DNA from: Cryptomeria japonica
Lineage: Eukaryota; Streptophyta; Pinopsida; Cupressales; Cupressaceae
Direction of reading: 5' to 3'
NCBI RefSeq assembly: GCF_030272615.1
Contig: NC_081410.1
Coordinates: forward strand, 260,202,437 to 260,266,436
DNA: 64,000 nt
In this document: positions 22,867 through 33,486 of the stretch, piece by piece
Layout: the number at the start of each line of letters is the position of its first letter
Numbering within the stretch: position 1 is the first letter of the stretch
Program-made: the position numbers and the translations under genes
Notes under the pieces: generated by a model
The model's input: the letters and a program-made list of their open reading frames with translations, nothing else
Databases searched by the model: none
What the model was told of the DNA's origin: nothing

Positions 22867-24047
22867 TGATGAATACTAAGAGGGGGGGGTGAAATAGTAT
22901 ACAAAAAATACTGAACTTAAACACTTAAACAGTTTAGTAGTAAACCGGTATAACAGTTTTACTAACAAACCGGTTAACACAAATGCAAACCAAACAGCAA
23001 ATAAGGCATTCACCCACAGAAGCACAATCACCATAACACAAGATATTTTGACGTGGAAACCCAAACGGGAAAAACCACGATGAGATGAAACTCACAAGTA
23101 ACTATCTGTAGAATAGTAACCGGTTAAGGTCATACCAGTTAAGGTCATACAATGTTCTTCACCAGAACAGATCCTGTTAGGAATCTCAATCTCTGTTAGG
23201 AGATAAGTCCGATTAAAGACTACCTTGTGAGAGGATTTCAGATCCACAGATGTGAACCACCTTGTTAGAGGATTTACAAAGGCTTTTCTGGGCCTACCTG
23301 GTTAAGGGTTTCAGACTTGTCGAAGATGTGAGTAATCAACAAGTGAATGATCTAGCAAATAGCACAGTCTACTTGGTTAGATCCATGATAGCTCATTGCT
23401 AATGCATTTCAACATTACTTCGGTCTTCAGTAAATCCACACTCTGTTATAGCACATAGACTTGATCTTCTCTTCGAAGATCGCACATACAAAAACTCATC
23501 AACCACCAAAAACCCTAACAGCTACATCTTCTAAAACCCTAGACATGATATCCTTAAAAAGGAATCTGATTTCATGTTGGTCCAATAGGATTACATTGCA
23601 AGTTCTTAGGTTCATTGCATCTAGACACATTTGATAACATGGCACAAAATCACCGTGAAAGTGTCAGTGGATGGTAACTCATCACAAAAATACTGGTTGG
23701 TAACTCATCACAGAGTATTACCGGTTCATACAACTTTACCAATTACCGGTTGGTAACTCATCACAGAGTAATATCGGTTCAAACATTAAACCAATTATCA
23801 GTTGTTAAAAAATGAAGACTGGGAAAATGATAACTGTCGCTTCAGTTCCTTTGTACCGCTTGAGATCCTCGAACCGCTTGAGATCAGTAAACACTTTCTG
23901 CAAAACACTGATAGCCTAAAGACTATAATACATAATATCGGTTTGGAACAAATACCGGTTGAGCATAACTCATGCATAAAAAGTGATCTCAAAGAAAGTG
24001 TGTGTCCATCAATGACAATCACAACATAAACATCAAAAATGCTAACA
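22867..24047 (-). repeat. 3' LTR of the non-autonomous copia element
   Basis: On the minus strand it runs from TGTTAGCATTTTTGATG to TATTCATCA. It matches 29278-30466. ACCGGT occurs repeatedly (about 22943, 22972, 23119, 23722, 23743, 23953). A TTACCGGTTGGTAACTCATC block is repeated in tandem near 23690-23780. Confidence 0.92.
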
Positions 24048-24063
24048 ATCTCCCCCTTTGGCA
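24048..24063 (-). other. 3' polypurine tract
   Basis: TGCCAAAGGGGGAGAT lies directly before the LTR start TGTTAGC on the minus strand. Further GGGGGAG tracts occur upstream near 24137 and 24255. Confidence 0.85.
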
Positions 24064-24325
24064 TTGATGGCAACACTTAGGAAAAAATTTTGACATTTAA
24101 GTGTTTTACAACAAAAATATGCCATAATTAAAATTACTCCCCCTAAGCATATACACTACCCCTTTTGCAGAAAATACAATGTATACTACTCCCTTACAGA
24201 GATAAACATGAAAGTATATATAACATGCATCAAAAAATTTAAATACAGAATACTACTCCCCCTTTGCCAACAATGACAAAGTGCAGCTGAATAACCCCTG
24301 TTATTATCATTAAAATCATAAGATT

Positions 24326-27300
24326 TTATGACAATAAAGAGTGAAAATTGTCAAAAACTGATTTAAAGTCCTGCATAAATGTCTTCATGGATAAAGACCA
24401 TGACTCAAGCAATGAGGTAGCAACCTCACTTTTCATTTGCATCTGGGATACCTGTTCCTCCATGGCGTCCAAGGTACTCATCTCTTGAGTGACTGTTAAG
24501 GCATCCAGATTGAGATAGCATTTCTGAAGTATTTGCAGTCTTGGTAGTAGAACCAGTTGAAGTTCCTACAAATCTTGTGTCCGTTTGTTGATCTCTAACT
24601 CTATTCTTGCATACTAGAGTTGAAACCGGTGAACGGTTTGCCCATAAGTGGTGAAGGAATCATAGGGTGTCTTGAAGGTGCTTATGTATGTCTGCAAATC
24701 AATTTGCAGTTTGTCTTTCTGAGCAAGCACATCATCATAGAATAGATGAGGTTGACATATCTTACTGAGCAGCAGATTCCCCTCATCCAGAGCATCTCTT
24801 ATGTCCTTTTGTGCCTTCTGAATTCAAACCGAAGCTCATTCAACTTCTTCACCATGGCAGTGTTCAGAGCCTTTTGATGCTTCTTTTGAGCATTGGCTTC
24901 AGCAACATCTTCCATACATTGCACTTGGTCCTCTACAACTATGCATAGGATGTTCAATTGAGCTAGAGAGGAATCGATACTTGGGAGATTGGTACCGAGA
25001 ATCAAACTGGTGAGAGTTTCCACCACAGTTTGAATCACATCTTCCTCCTTTTTCCTCCTTAGTGCTTCCAGTCGCTCTTGAGAAAGCTTAATACTTTGCA
25101 GTAGCTCCATTTCATTTGCAGATTGGAGGTCAATGGGACTGGTGATGTCAACCGGTTTAGCTTTACCACCGGTTGCCTTTGGGGTCTCTACATGTACATT
25201 CTTTGTCGCTCCCTCCTTTTCCTTGGCTTTTTGCTTACCTTCTTCTACCTTCTTCTTCTCCTCAGCTTCTTTCTTTCTTTTCTCTTCTTCCTTCTTACTT
25301 TCTTCTTCTTTCCGCTTCTCTTCTTCTTTCCTCTCCTCTTCCTTCTTCTTCTTCTCCTCTTCATGTTTCTTCTCCTCTTCCTTCTTCTTCTCCTCTTCTT
25401 GTTTTCTCTTCTCCTCTTCTTTTCTCTTCTCTTCCTCTTTTCTCTTCTCTTCCTCTTTTCTCTTCTCCTCTTCTTTTCTCTTCTCTTCCTCTTTTCTCTT
25501 CTCCTCGTCATGTTTCTCATGTCCTATCATTTCTATTGGTGTATCCGGAGTAACATCTTCACCGTCCAAAGCATCAACATCAATAGGGTCCATTTGCTCA
25601 GTGACCTGTTCTCCTTCATTGTTATACACCTCGTTCGATTTGGCTATTTCTAGTTCTTGTTTAGCCTTTTTGTTGGCTTCGGACACTTGGTGCAATCTCA
25701 GAGCTGCCTGGGCATGAGAGTGTGTATCTTTTACCACCTCAGGGGCTTTCCCTTCTAGCAACAAGAGTCTCCTTCTTCGCATAAAGAAGAGGCCTTTTAT
25801 ATTTTTCCATAACTTCATAAAGTTCAAAATTAGGAAAATGTTGAGCAAATATTTCCTCTCTTATCTCTTGTTCCTTTTCTATGGCAATGCGCCATTTGTT
25901 GTCTAAAGAATTATATAAAGAATCCGGTGTCACAGATTTAATTTCTGATGGCGACCGGTCATTAATACATAAATATTGAATGACTTCCTATTCTACTTCC
26001 TCCTTCTCATTATCATTGAAATCATCAAAACAATCTGCCAAATCACTCAGCACTTTTCTCCTAATGTTCTTAATAGTTTTTTGACAATGTGTCAAAGGTT
26101 TGTAAGAGGAAATATCAATATTTACCGGTGCTGATGATGTTGGTTCATTGCTAGTTGTCTTTGTCTTCATTCTTGTTTGCCTAGTCTTCTTAGGCTTTTC
26201 TTCAGATTTTTTATCTTCTGAGTCCGGTGTGTTGCCTTTTGTCTTCCGCTTTCTCTCAAATACTTTGGCGGGTGCAACTTCTGGTTTCTTCTTTGTCGAT
26301 GACTGCTTGGTCACTTTAGGACTTGCTAAAGTAATCGGTGCTGATACAGATAGTATTGCCTTTCCTTTATTCACAGAGGGCTCCTCAATAGGTGTAACGC
26401 TTTCCAGATAGGTGTCGGTTCTCTTCATTTTACGATCAAGTGGTGAGGCAAGTAGGGTAGAAGCATACCCATCTAGCATGTCATACATCACCTCATAACC
26501 CATAGGCTCCACTTCTTCCTTTCTGGGCTCAACAGCCTCCATTATGCACTCATCCACTTTGATGATAAAGTAGATGTCCTCTTCATACTTCTTGACAATA
26601 TCACCAGATATTCTCACCCTTTGGCTCATCTTGTGTCTGAACTCATCAAAGTATTTGTTCATGACTTCAAGATAACCGATTCCAACCACTTGAAGACTTT
26701 CCCTGATTTGCTTTGTAACTGGTTGGTCAGCAGACCACTGAATATCACCGACTCCTGAGAAGTAGCCTTGGAAGTAGAAGAACAATCTGACCAATAGTTG
26801 TCTGAATTTAAATCTCAAGGCATTGTCCAATTTGATTGACTTCAAGTTCACCAATAGTTGTCTTTGCATACAAGTGCATAAATCAAACGAGGCATCTTCC
26901 ATGACCATCCTATAGCCAGCATTTACCCCTGTAGCAGAGACAGAGTTAATTCTGCTAGCATGGAATGTCCAGTAACCTATCACCATGCAGGCATACTTGA
27001 CCAAATTGTCCTTGATGGTATTGATGGTCATTCTCTGTTGATCGCTCACAGAACTGGTGAGCTTGGTCATTTCGATCTTGCTGATCTTCCTTAGGGCTGG
27101 CACTTCTCCAACGTTACAGAAACCGGTGACGGCATGAATCACTTCCGATGTGATGTCATGTGTCCGCTCCAAATATATTTTGTCACCGTACACTCTTCTT
27201 AGAATGATGCGGATGTGATCATCTGTGAATTCTTCAAGGAAATAGACCGCATTGTGAAGCTTCTTCTTTTCCAAGATGTTGAATTCCGGTTTGATCTTCT

Positions 27301-27505
27301 TGTCCTCCCCGCAGAACAAACTCAACTAAGAATGGATCACTAGAGATCCTAGGTCTTCAATTTTATAGTCAATGTAATCTGAAATAACTTCCTCAACTAT
27401 AACACCAGCAGATATTTAGGATAGTGCATTATATTTTGCCTTCCGTTGGATGAAATCTACTGACTCAATGGGTGCACTAGAACTAGAGTGCGATGTTGAA
27501 GCCAT
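24326..27505 (-). pseudogene. Large accessory ORF (about 1060 codons) of unknown function
   Basis: It starts at ATG 27503-27505 (MASTSHSSSSAPIESVDFIQ) and runs to a TAA at 24326-24328. Two stops lie early (TAA, TAG), then 27325-25988 is open for 445 codons; a TAG follows, and frameshifts lie near 25750 and 24800. The N-terminal 300 codons look globular (YGDKIYLERTHDITSEVIHA, YACMVIGYWTFHASRINSVS, FKFRQLLVRLFFYFQGYF). A basic Lys/Ser/Thr linker follows (FERKRKTKGN, KPKKTRQTRMKTK), then an acidic-basic repeat of KRKEEE units (25500-25245), then coiled-coil segments ending MKTFMQDFKSVFDNFHSLLS. There are no catalytic motifs of gag-pol. A related C-terminus is at 18169-18483. It might be a structural or trans-acting cargo protein. 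I do not recognise it. Confidence 0.65.
25245..25520 (-). repeat. In-frame KRKEEE tandem repeat (purine-rich)
   Basis: Units of 15-18 bases, CTCTTCTTTTCTCTT-like on plus, encode repeated KRKEEE on the minus strand. Because the tract is pure Y/R, all frames stay open. This explains the long but spurious ORFs on both strands at 25123-25717. Confidence 0.85.
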
Positions 27506-27946
27506 GATAAACAGAGAAACTTGAAAAATACCCTCGAAAGTCGAGATTTAGGGCTTGCAAATTCTGCTTCGCCACTCACTACTTTAGTTGTTGGGTTACC
27601 GCTTTGAGTTCTACACTTGACTGATTGATGTTATCTTCAAATTCTTCTTCAAGGTTTTGAAATCTCTCTGAATTGCAAGACAAATCATCTTTTGTCGCTC
27701 TGCACTTGAAAACTTCTTCACTCATAAAATGATAAGTGAAAATGACTTGAAAATCCCTTTTAAATGAATTCTCCACCTACCATAATAAATGCTCCATCAT
27801 TAGGGCATAAACCCTAATTTGCCTTTTACCGTTTTCGATCTTCCGCCAATTAACAGGTATCACATACTGGTTAAGGTCTTTTACCAGTGTAAACCGGGGG
27901 TTTGAAATATTTTACCGATTTGTTTCCCCCTAAGCTTTCCTATAAC

Positions 27947-29227
27947 TTAGTTTGTCGGTTCAGAGATTTCCACACCAAGTGCAAAAACTGGTTCTTCTAG
28001 AGACACTTCTTCTGGCTTCTTTTTCCAAGTTTTCTTCATATCCGCTTGAACAGTTTCAACATCAATCTTTCCTTCCGGAGTGACCGGTATATCATCCGAT
28101 ATATTCTTTCTCATTCTACAGAATCTTGTTGTATGACCCGGTTTCTTGCAATGATATCAAACCATTTCAGGTGCTCTCCAAGGTCCATTATTCATGTTTT
28201 CATTCCTCCTTCTGCATGTTGCAGTTGTGTGACCACTACCATGACAGATCAAATAGGTTGCTCTCCATCCGGTTGCCGCTTGATAGCCATCGCTTCTTGA
28301 CTGATGATTATAGGTATTAAACTAGTTTGGATTTCGGTTCCCAAAGGGTTCAGGAAAGACTCCTTGACTCCTTTGAGGATACCTTCTGGTGTTGTGCATG
28401 ATAGACCTGCATTGAAATGCTATATGCCCAGACTTGTTGCATGCATAACAATTTCCATTGAATCTATTGGATCTAGGCTTAGTGTTTAAAAACTAAGGAA
28501 ATTTATTGTAAGCCTTGTTTCTGCATACATTAGCAGTATGTCCTTCCTTGAGATAATTAAAGTAAATAGGTTTGAACTTTTTCCTACCTTTATCCTTTGG
28601 TGTCGGTTGCTTCTTTGATGCTACATATTTTGCTCTAGAGGTCTCACCTTCCTCATATTTAGAGAAACCAAGTCCATTAGTATTCTTTACCGGTTTAGCT
28701 GATTCAAGCTTCTGCTCTAGCTTGATAGTGCTCTTAATGAATTTGGCAAGTATTTCCTTTGACTCAGTGAGTTCTTTGGTAATAGCAGCATTGGATTCCT
28801 TCAAGGTTGCATTCTCAAAAATAGTCATGTTTATTTCACCTTGCATTTCCTCTTTTTTCACTTTGCTCTCTTGGAGATGAGCGGTAAGTGCACCGATTTC
28901 TTACTTCAGCTTGGAGATCTCATGATCTTTGTCTTTTACCAGATCTTCAGCTTTTCTCCGGTTCTCAAGCTCTTGACACATCCTGATAGTCAGTCCTTCA
29001 AGTTCCCTTCTCAGGTTGGCATTAGACTCATTCAGCTTTTCAACTTCTTCAACTAGGGCTTCCATGTCCGCTTCATCAAAGGAATTGTTTTTAGTTATCT
29101 CCATCAGTTTCTCAGCATGCTCTCTCCTTTTTGCCAGAGAGGCCTTATACTTGACTTTGAGTTCATCATAGGCTTTCTCAGACTGAGTGAGCCAATGAGT
29201 AAGTTCCCTCACAGTGTATTCCCCCAT
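27947..29227 (-). pseudogene. Coiled-coil ORF with four CCHC-type zinc knuckles (gag-like)
   Basis: One frame from ATG 29225-29227 (MGEYTVRELTHWL), 36 bp after the PBS, to TAA 27947-27949: about 426 codons with four internal stops. Codons 1-200 form coiled coils (EALVEEVEKLNESNANLRRE). Four knuckles of the C-x2-C-x4-H-x4-C type follow. One is near 28520-28565 (YFNYLKEGHTANVC, both first Cys positions now Tyr), one near 28409-28450 (CYACNKSGHIAFQC, intact), one near 28213-28256 (YLICHGSGHTTATC, first Cys lost), and one near 28118-28160 (YHCKKPGHTTRFC, first Cys position a TGA). No copia capsid domain is seen before the coil. Most copia Gags have one knuckle, so an array of four is unusual. The likely role is RNA binding and packaging. 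Confidence 0.75.
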
Positions 29228-29262
29228 ATCTCTTTCCAAGTGGTTAAACTTATAGAAAAGTT

Positions 29263-29275
29263 GGCTCTGATACCA
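29263..29275 (-). other. Primer binding site, initiator tRNA-Met
   Basis: TGGTATCAGAGCC on the minus strand, two bases after the LTR end ATCA. This is the classic plant copia PBS. Confidence 0.93.
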
Positions 29276-29277
29276 AT

Positions 29278-30466
29278 TGATGAATACTAAGAGGGGGGGT
29301 GAATTAGTATACAAAAAAATACTAAACTTAAACACTTAAACAGTTTAGCAGTAAACCAGTATAATAGTTTTACTAACAAACCAGTTAACACAAATGCAAA
29401 CCAAACAGCAAATAAGGCATTCACCCACATAAGCACAATCACCATAACACAAGAGATTTTGACGTGGAAACCCAAATGGGAAAAACCACAGTGAGATGAA
29501 ACTCACAAGTAACTATCTATAGAATAGTAACTAGACCGGTTAAGGTCATACAATGTTCTTCACCAGAACAGATCCTGTCCGGAATCTCAATCTCTATTAG
29601 GAGATAAGTCTGATTAAAGACTACCTTGTGAGAGGATTTCAGATCCACGGATGTGAACCACCTTGTTAGAGGATTTACAAAGGCTTTTCTAGGCCTACCC
29701 GGTTAAGGGTTTCAAACTTGTCAAAGATGTGAGTAATCAACAAGTGAATGATCTAGCAAATAGCACCGTCTGCTTGGTTAGATCCATGATAGCTCATTGC
29801 TAATGCATTTCAGCATTACTTCAGTCTTTAGTAAATCCACACTCTGTTACAGCACACAGACTTGATCTTCTCTTCTAAGATCGCACATACAAAAACTCAT
29901 CAACCACCAAATACCCTAACAGCTACATCTTCTAAAACCCTAGACATGATGTCCTTAAAAAGGAATCTGATTTCATGTCGGTCCAATAGGATTACATTGC
30001 AAGTTCCTAGGTTCATTGCATCTAGACACATTTGATAACACAGCACAAAATCACCATCAAAGTGTCGGTGGATGGTAACTCATCACAAAAATACCGGTTG
30101 GTAACTCATCACAGAGTATTACCAGTTCATACAACTTTATCGATTACCGGTTGGTAACTCATCACAGAGTAATACCGGTTCAAACATTAAACTGATTACC
30201 GATTGTTCAAAAATGAAGACTGGGAAAATGATAACTGTCACTTCAGTTCCTTCGTACCGCTTGAGATTCTCAAACCACTTGAGGTCTTCATACCACTTGA
30301 GATCGGTAAACACTTTCTGCAAAACACCGATAGCCTAAAGACTATAATACATAATACCGGTTTGGAACAAATACCGATTGAGCATAACTCATACATAAAA
30401 AGTGATCTCAAAGCAAGTGTGTGTCCATCAATGACAATCACAACATAAACATCAAAAATGCCAACA
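29278..30466 (-). repeat. 5' LTR of the non-autonomous copia element
   Basis: It pairs with 22867-24047. It has one extra CTTGAGRTC-type unit near 30270-30300 (three units against two) and lacks a short GGTTAAGGTCATAC repeat found in the left copy near 23120. TG/CA ends, then TSD GCCAC at 30467-30471. Confidence 0.92.
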
Positions 30467-30471
30467 GCCAC

Positions 30472-30533
30472 TACCGAAGGACACCTTTGAGTATCTTAGA
30501 GGTAAGCTAGGGGTAATTCCCCTGCATACTCTA
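30472..30533 (+). pseudogene. C-terminal end of the interrupted copia pol
   Basis: Directly after the TSD the frame continues as PKDTFEYLRGKLGVIPLHTL and a TGA. With ...IFTKPL at 22866 and the shared GCCAC this restores the conserved copia RNase H C-terminus, which proves that the 22867-30466 element is nested. Confidence 0.92.
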
Positions 30534-30890
30534 AGGTGAGTAAAGATAGGAACAAAATCAATTCGGTATGATTTTCCTAAAAAATCTATGCATCTGGATT
30601 GATGATTATGGACTACTCCTGTTAGGGGGAGCAGTTAGTGCATTTTGTGAAATAGGGTGTCTAGACTACACCTTTGGCATTGTTGTCAAAGGGGGAGAAG
30701 TTTGAATAAAGATGATGCAACATGAAGGAAGATGAAGACAGATGTGAAAATGAAGTCAGAAGTAATATGAATAGAAGTCAGCTAAAAGGGGGAGTAAGAT
30801 CATTATTCAAAGATCGGTTCAGTAGAAGAAAAAGTGAGTGATTGCTAAAGAGGAGTCAAAAGTGTTGCCATCAATGCCAAAGGGGGAGAT
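30534..30890 (+). other. Copia 3' untranslated region with repeated purine tracts
   Basis: Between the pol stop and the LTR lie GGGGGAG tracts near 30625, 30690, 30790 and 30880. The last, CCAAAGGGGGAGAT, abuts the LTR and is the functional PPT. Several share the setting GYCAAAGGGGGAG. No extra ORF is present here, unlike in the non-autonomous relatives. Confidence 0.75.
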
Positions 30891-32563
30891 TGTTGGCATT
30901 GTGATTGTCATCGATGTCAATCGGTATAGGATGGTTACTGGTATAAGAAATGTCTGTGCAATATTGTCATTGTTGCATAGTTAATGAGATGTCTTTGATA
31001 TTCACCGATAAGTGAGGAAATGTCTTTCAACACAAAGACCTTTGGAGTCACCGGTACACAAGTTAGTGTTGACTTATGCAAGGACTGCAGACCGATATAG
31101 GATATGCTAGCAGTGCATTGTTTCCAACTGACAAGTGAGTTAGTGTCAATTGGCAACCGGTATGTTGAAGGATGTTTGGATAAGAAACAGCAGGACTCCC
31201 ACCAGATAAAGAAGCAGTCACCATAAGAAGTAGTTGACATGATGATGCGATCACAGGATTTGACTCAGACTGAAGTTTAGTAGTCTTATGCATGATCGGA
31301 GCTCTCTAGATAGACAAGTGATCAGTTTGCTTAGTGATTAGTGATCAGTCTACTTAGTGGTCAGTGACCGGTGGCAGAAGATAACAGAGTTACACCGATG
31401 AACCGGTGATACGAGTTGAAGGATGATATCCACCGGGAATCTTGGAGCAGTGATCGATAAGCTGGATGCGATGACCAAAGGTGAGTTAGTCATGGCGAGA
31501 TATCATCAAACAAACGGATAGTGAAGTCTACAGCAGTTAACAACAAGTTAAGGTGAGATTTGTATGGATTTTTCGATTTGCATTAAAAAGACAACACGAC
31601 CCAGAGGTTGGTAAAATTATGAATTGCAGAGGCAGTCAAGGATGAGTTGCTGGCGAGATTGATGGAGAGCGCGCAGAGAGAGTGCGAGAAGATTTGAAAA
31701 TATTTAAATTTTAAATCTACCGAATGTTAGGTGTAAACTGATTGAGGAATCAGCAGGTATCTAATGGCAAAATATGGTATAAAGGTTTTTGGTGAAAACC
31801 AAAATGATTGATCAAAAAATTTGCAAACTGTAAATATTGTGAGAGGCGATCCAAAATGCAGAGTGAAGAGTGAGGAAGTGCTAAGTGGTTTAGCAAAGCA
31901 AAGTGTGTGTGAAGTATACCAACAGAGTGCAGAGCCGAGGGTATGAGCAAAGGACCAGTAGAGTGCAGCGTCGAGGGTATGAGCAAAGAACCAGTGTAGT
32001 GCAGAGTAGACACAACCGGTGCAGACAGAGTATGAGTTTCATTGTGATCTAATCAAGCTATTAGTATCTATTCCAGCAAATCAACTTCTTGTTGCTTTCT
32101 AACCATTGCAACTCAAAATCCCTTAACCGAGTGGACTTTAACAGGTCCCTTTGTAAAATCCCTTAACCAGGTGACATCTTAATTGATGATCCTAAGTCCT
32201 TTAACAAGGCTACCTCTAACAGGGTAAAGGCACTAACAGACCTTAAATAAAATCCCTTAACCGGGTGGCACCTAACAGTGTCTTTGTAATCTCCTAACAG
32301 GGATGGCTCCTCATCGGGCGTACTCCAAAAGAGTGCAAATTTTGTGAGTTTCTATTCACACCGTGGTTTTCTCCCATTTGGGTTTCCATGAGATAAATCT
32401 TGGTGTTATTGTGTATCTTTTCATGCATGCATTTTCTTCTGCAATAATTGTTTGTATTGATGAATATTAAGTTAGTGCAGACTTGAGTAAAAAGGTTTTA
32501 ATTCATTGGAACCAGTAAAGTGTTGATTCACCCCTCCCCTCTCAGCACCGGTTGGGACTAATA
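30891..32563 (+). repeat. 3' LTR of the plus-strand copia element
   Basis: It starts TGTTGGCATTGTGATTG after the PPT. It ends near GGTTGGGACTAATA (a decayed ACTAACA) at about 32563, where Tat sequence begins. The U5 block (CCGTGGTTTTCTCCCATTTG ... GTGTTATTGTG, 32360-32420) is shared with the other copia LTRs. The 5' LTR is missing, so no TSD can be checked. Confidence 0.8.
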
Positions 32564-33478
32564 GTTAGTATCTGCTGATATTGAAATTTCTTGTCTGTTG
32601 TAGGGGAACTTGAGATATTGATGGTATGTGGAAGGTACCGCTTGCATTTCATGCATCCAAGGATGACCCAAGAGTATATTGTATGTCAATTTTATGTCCA
32701 AGACTTGGCACAATGTGTCTCTTTGCACAGGTCCTGCCTGAATGGGTAGTACCATTGTTCCTTCATATGACCTTTTTTCATCATCATAGGCTTTGATAGT
32801 GTTATTATTTTTAGGGTCAATAGCTTGCTTGGAGAAGCCTAATGCATGGATAAGCTTTAAGGTACATATATTGAGACCATCTCCTCCATCTATGAGTACT
32901 CTTTTCACCCGATGCTTATAGACTAGGACTTCGACATGGAGAGGGGTGTTGTGTGGATGACTCATAGAGACGTTATCATGTTCTGAGAAGGATAAGTTAT
33001 ATGGCACTATCATATGGGCCACCATGGCTTAGAACAAATTGATATCCAGATCATTTGGAATGGTTGTTTCGACAAGAGCTTGCTCCAAGATATCCTTATG
33101 CTTCGGTGAAAGTTTGAGCAACTCGAGTATTGATATCTAAGCAGGTGTCCTTTGTAGTTGGTCAACCAAGTTATAATGAGTCTTGGGGATAGTTGTTGTT
33201 GTTGATGTGCTCCCCTTCAAGACATATTTATGAACCCTTGTTGTCACATTTACCGGTGCATGTTCTTATTTATATTTGATCTTTATAACATTTATTTGAT
33301 TGGCACATGCCAATATGTGATTTATGGTGTTTTTGTATATGTGATTGATGCAGGCTCCTTCGTTATTGTTTGACATTGTTGCTCCTCCCTTGTCGTAATT
33401 AGGAAGAGAATTTTTGAAAGCCTCATGATCATAATTGATTTTATGTCCATCAATTGTTATGTCTCCCTTGTCTATCAT
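32564..33478 (-). pseudogene. Protease region of Tat-type Ty3/gypsy element B
   Basis: Minus strand, one frame. The linker HYNLVDQLQRTPA near 33180 is typical of Tat. The protease shows KRVLIDGGDGLNICTLKLIH, TLCQVLDIKLTYNILLGHPW and AVPSTYHQYLKFPY. The active site DGG is the Tat form; Asp follows where Ser is common. It is truncated at 32563/32564 by the end of the copia 3' LTR, and RT, RNase H and integrase are absent from this side. Confidence 0.85.
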
Positions 33479-33486
33479 ATCTTGAA

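Larger units (their letters stand above)
22867..30466 (-). mobile_element. Complete non-autonomous copia-type LTR element (7.6 kb, no pol)
   Basis: It has LTRs at 22867-24047 and 29278-30466, TG/CA ends, a PBS for initiator tRNA-Met (TGGTATCAGAGCC, minus strand), a PPT before the 3' LTR and a 5-bp TSD (GCCAC). Inside, on the same strand, are a coiled-coil plus zinc-knuckle ORF and a very long ORF of unknown function. I find no protease, integrase, RT or RNase H motif. It is inserted in the pol of the surrounding plus-strand copia element. Its PPT, PBS and U5 block resemble those of that neighbour, so it may have been mobilised by copia enzymes supplied in trans. The LTRs are very similar, with mostly transition differences and a few small repeat-number changes. 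Confidence 0.88.

Noticed and set aside
22548-22904. Minus-strand 118-codon ORF
   Set aside because: Antisense to copia RNase H and crosses an LTR boundary.
25123-25717. Long plus-strand ORFs rich in Ser, Phe and Leu
   Set aside because: They are the reverse complement of the KRKEEE purine repeat, which has no stops in any frame.
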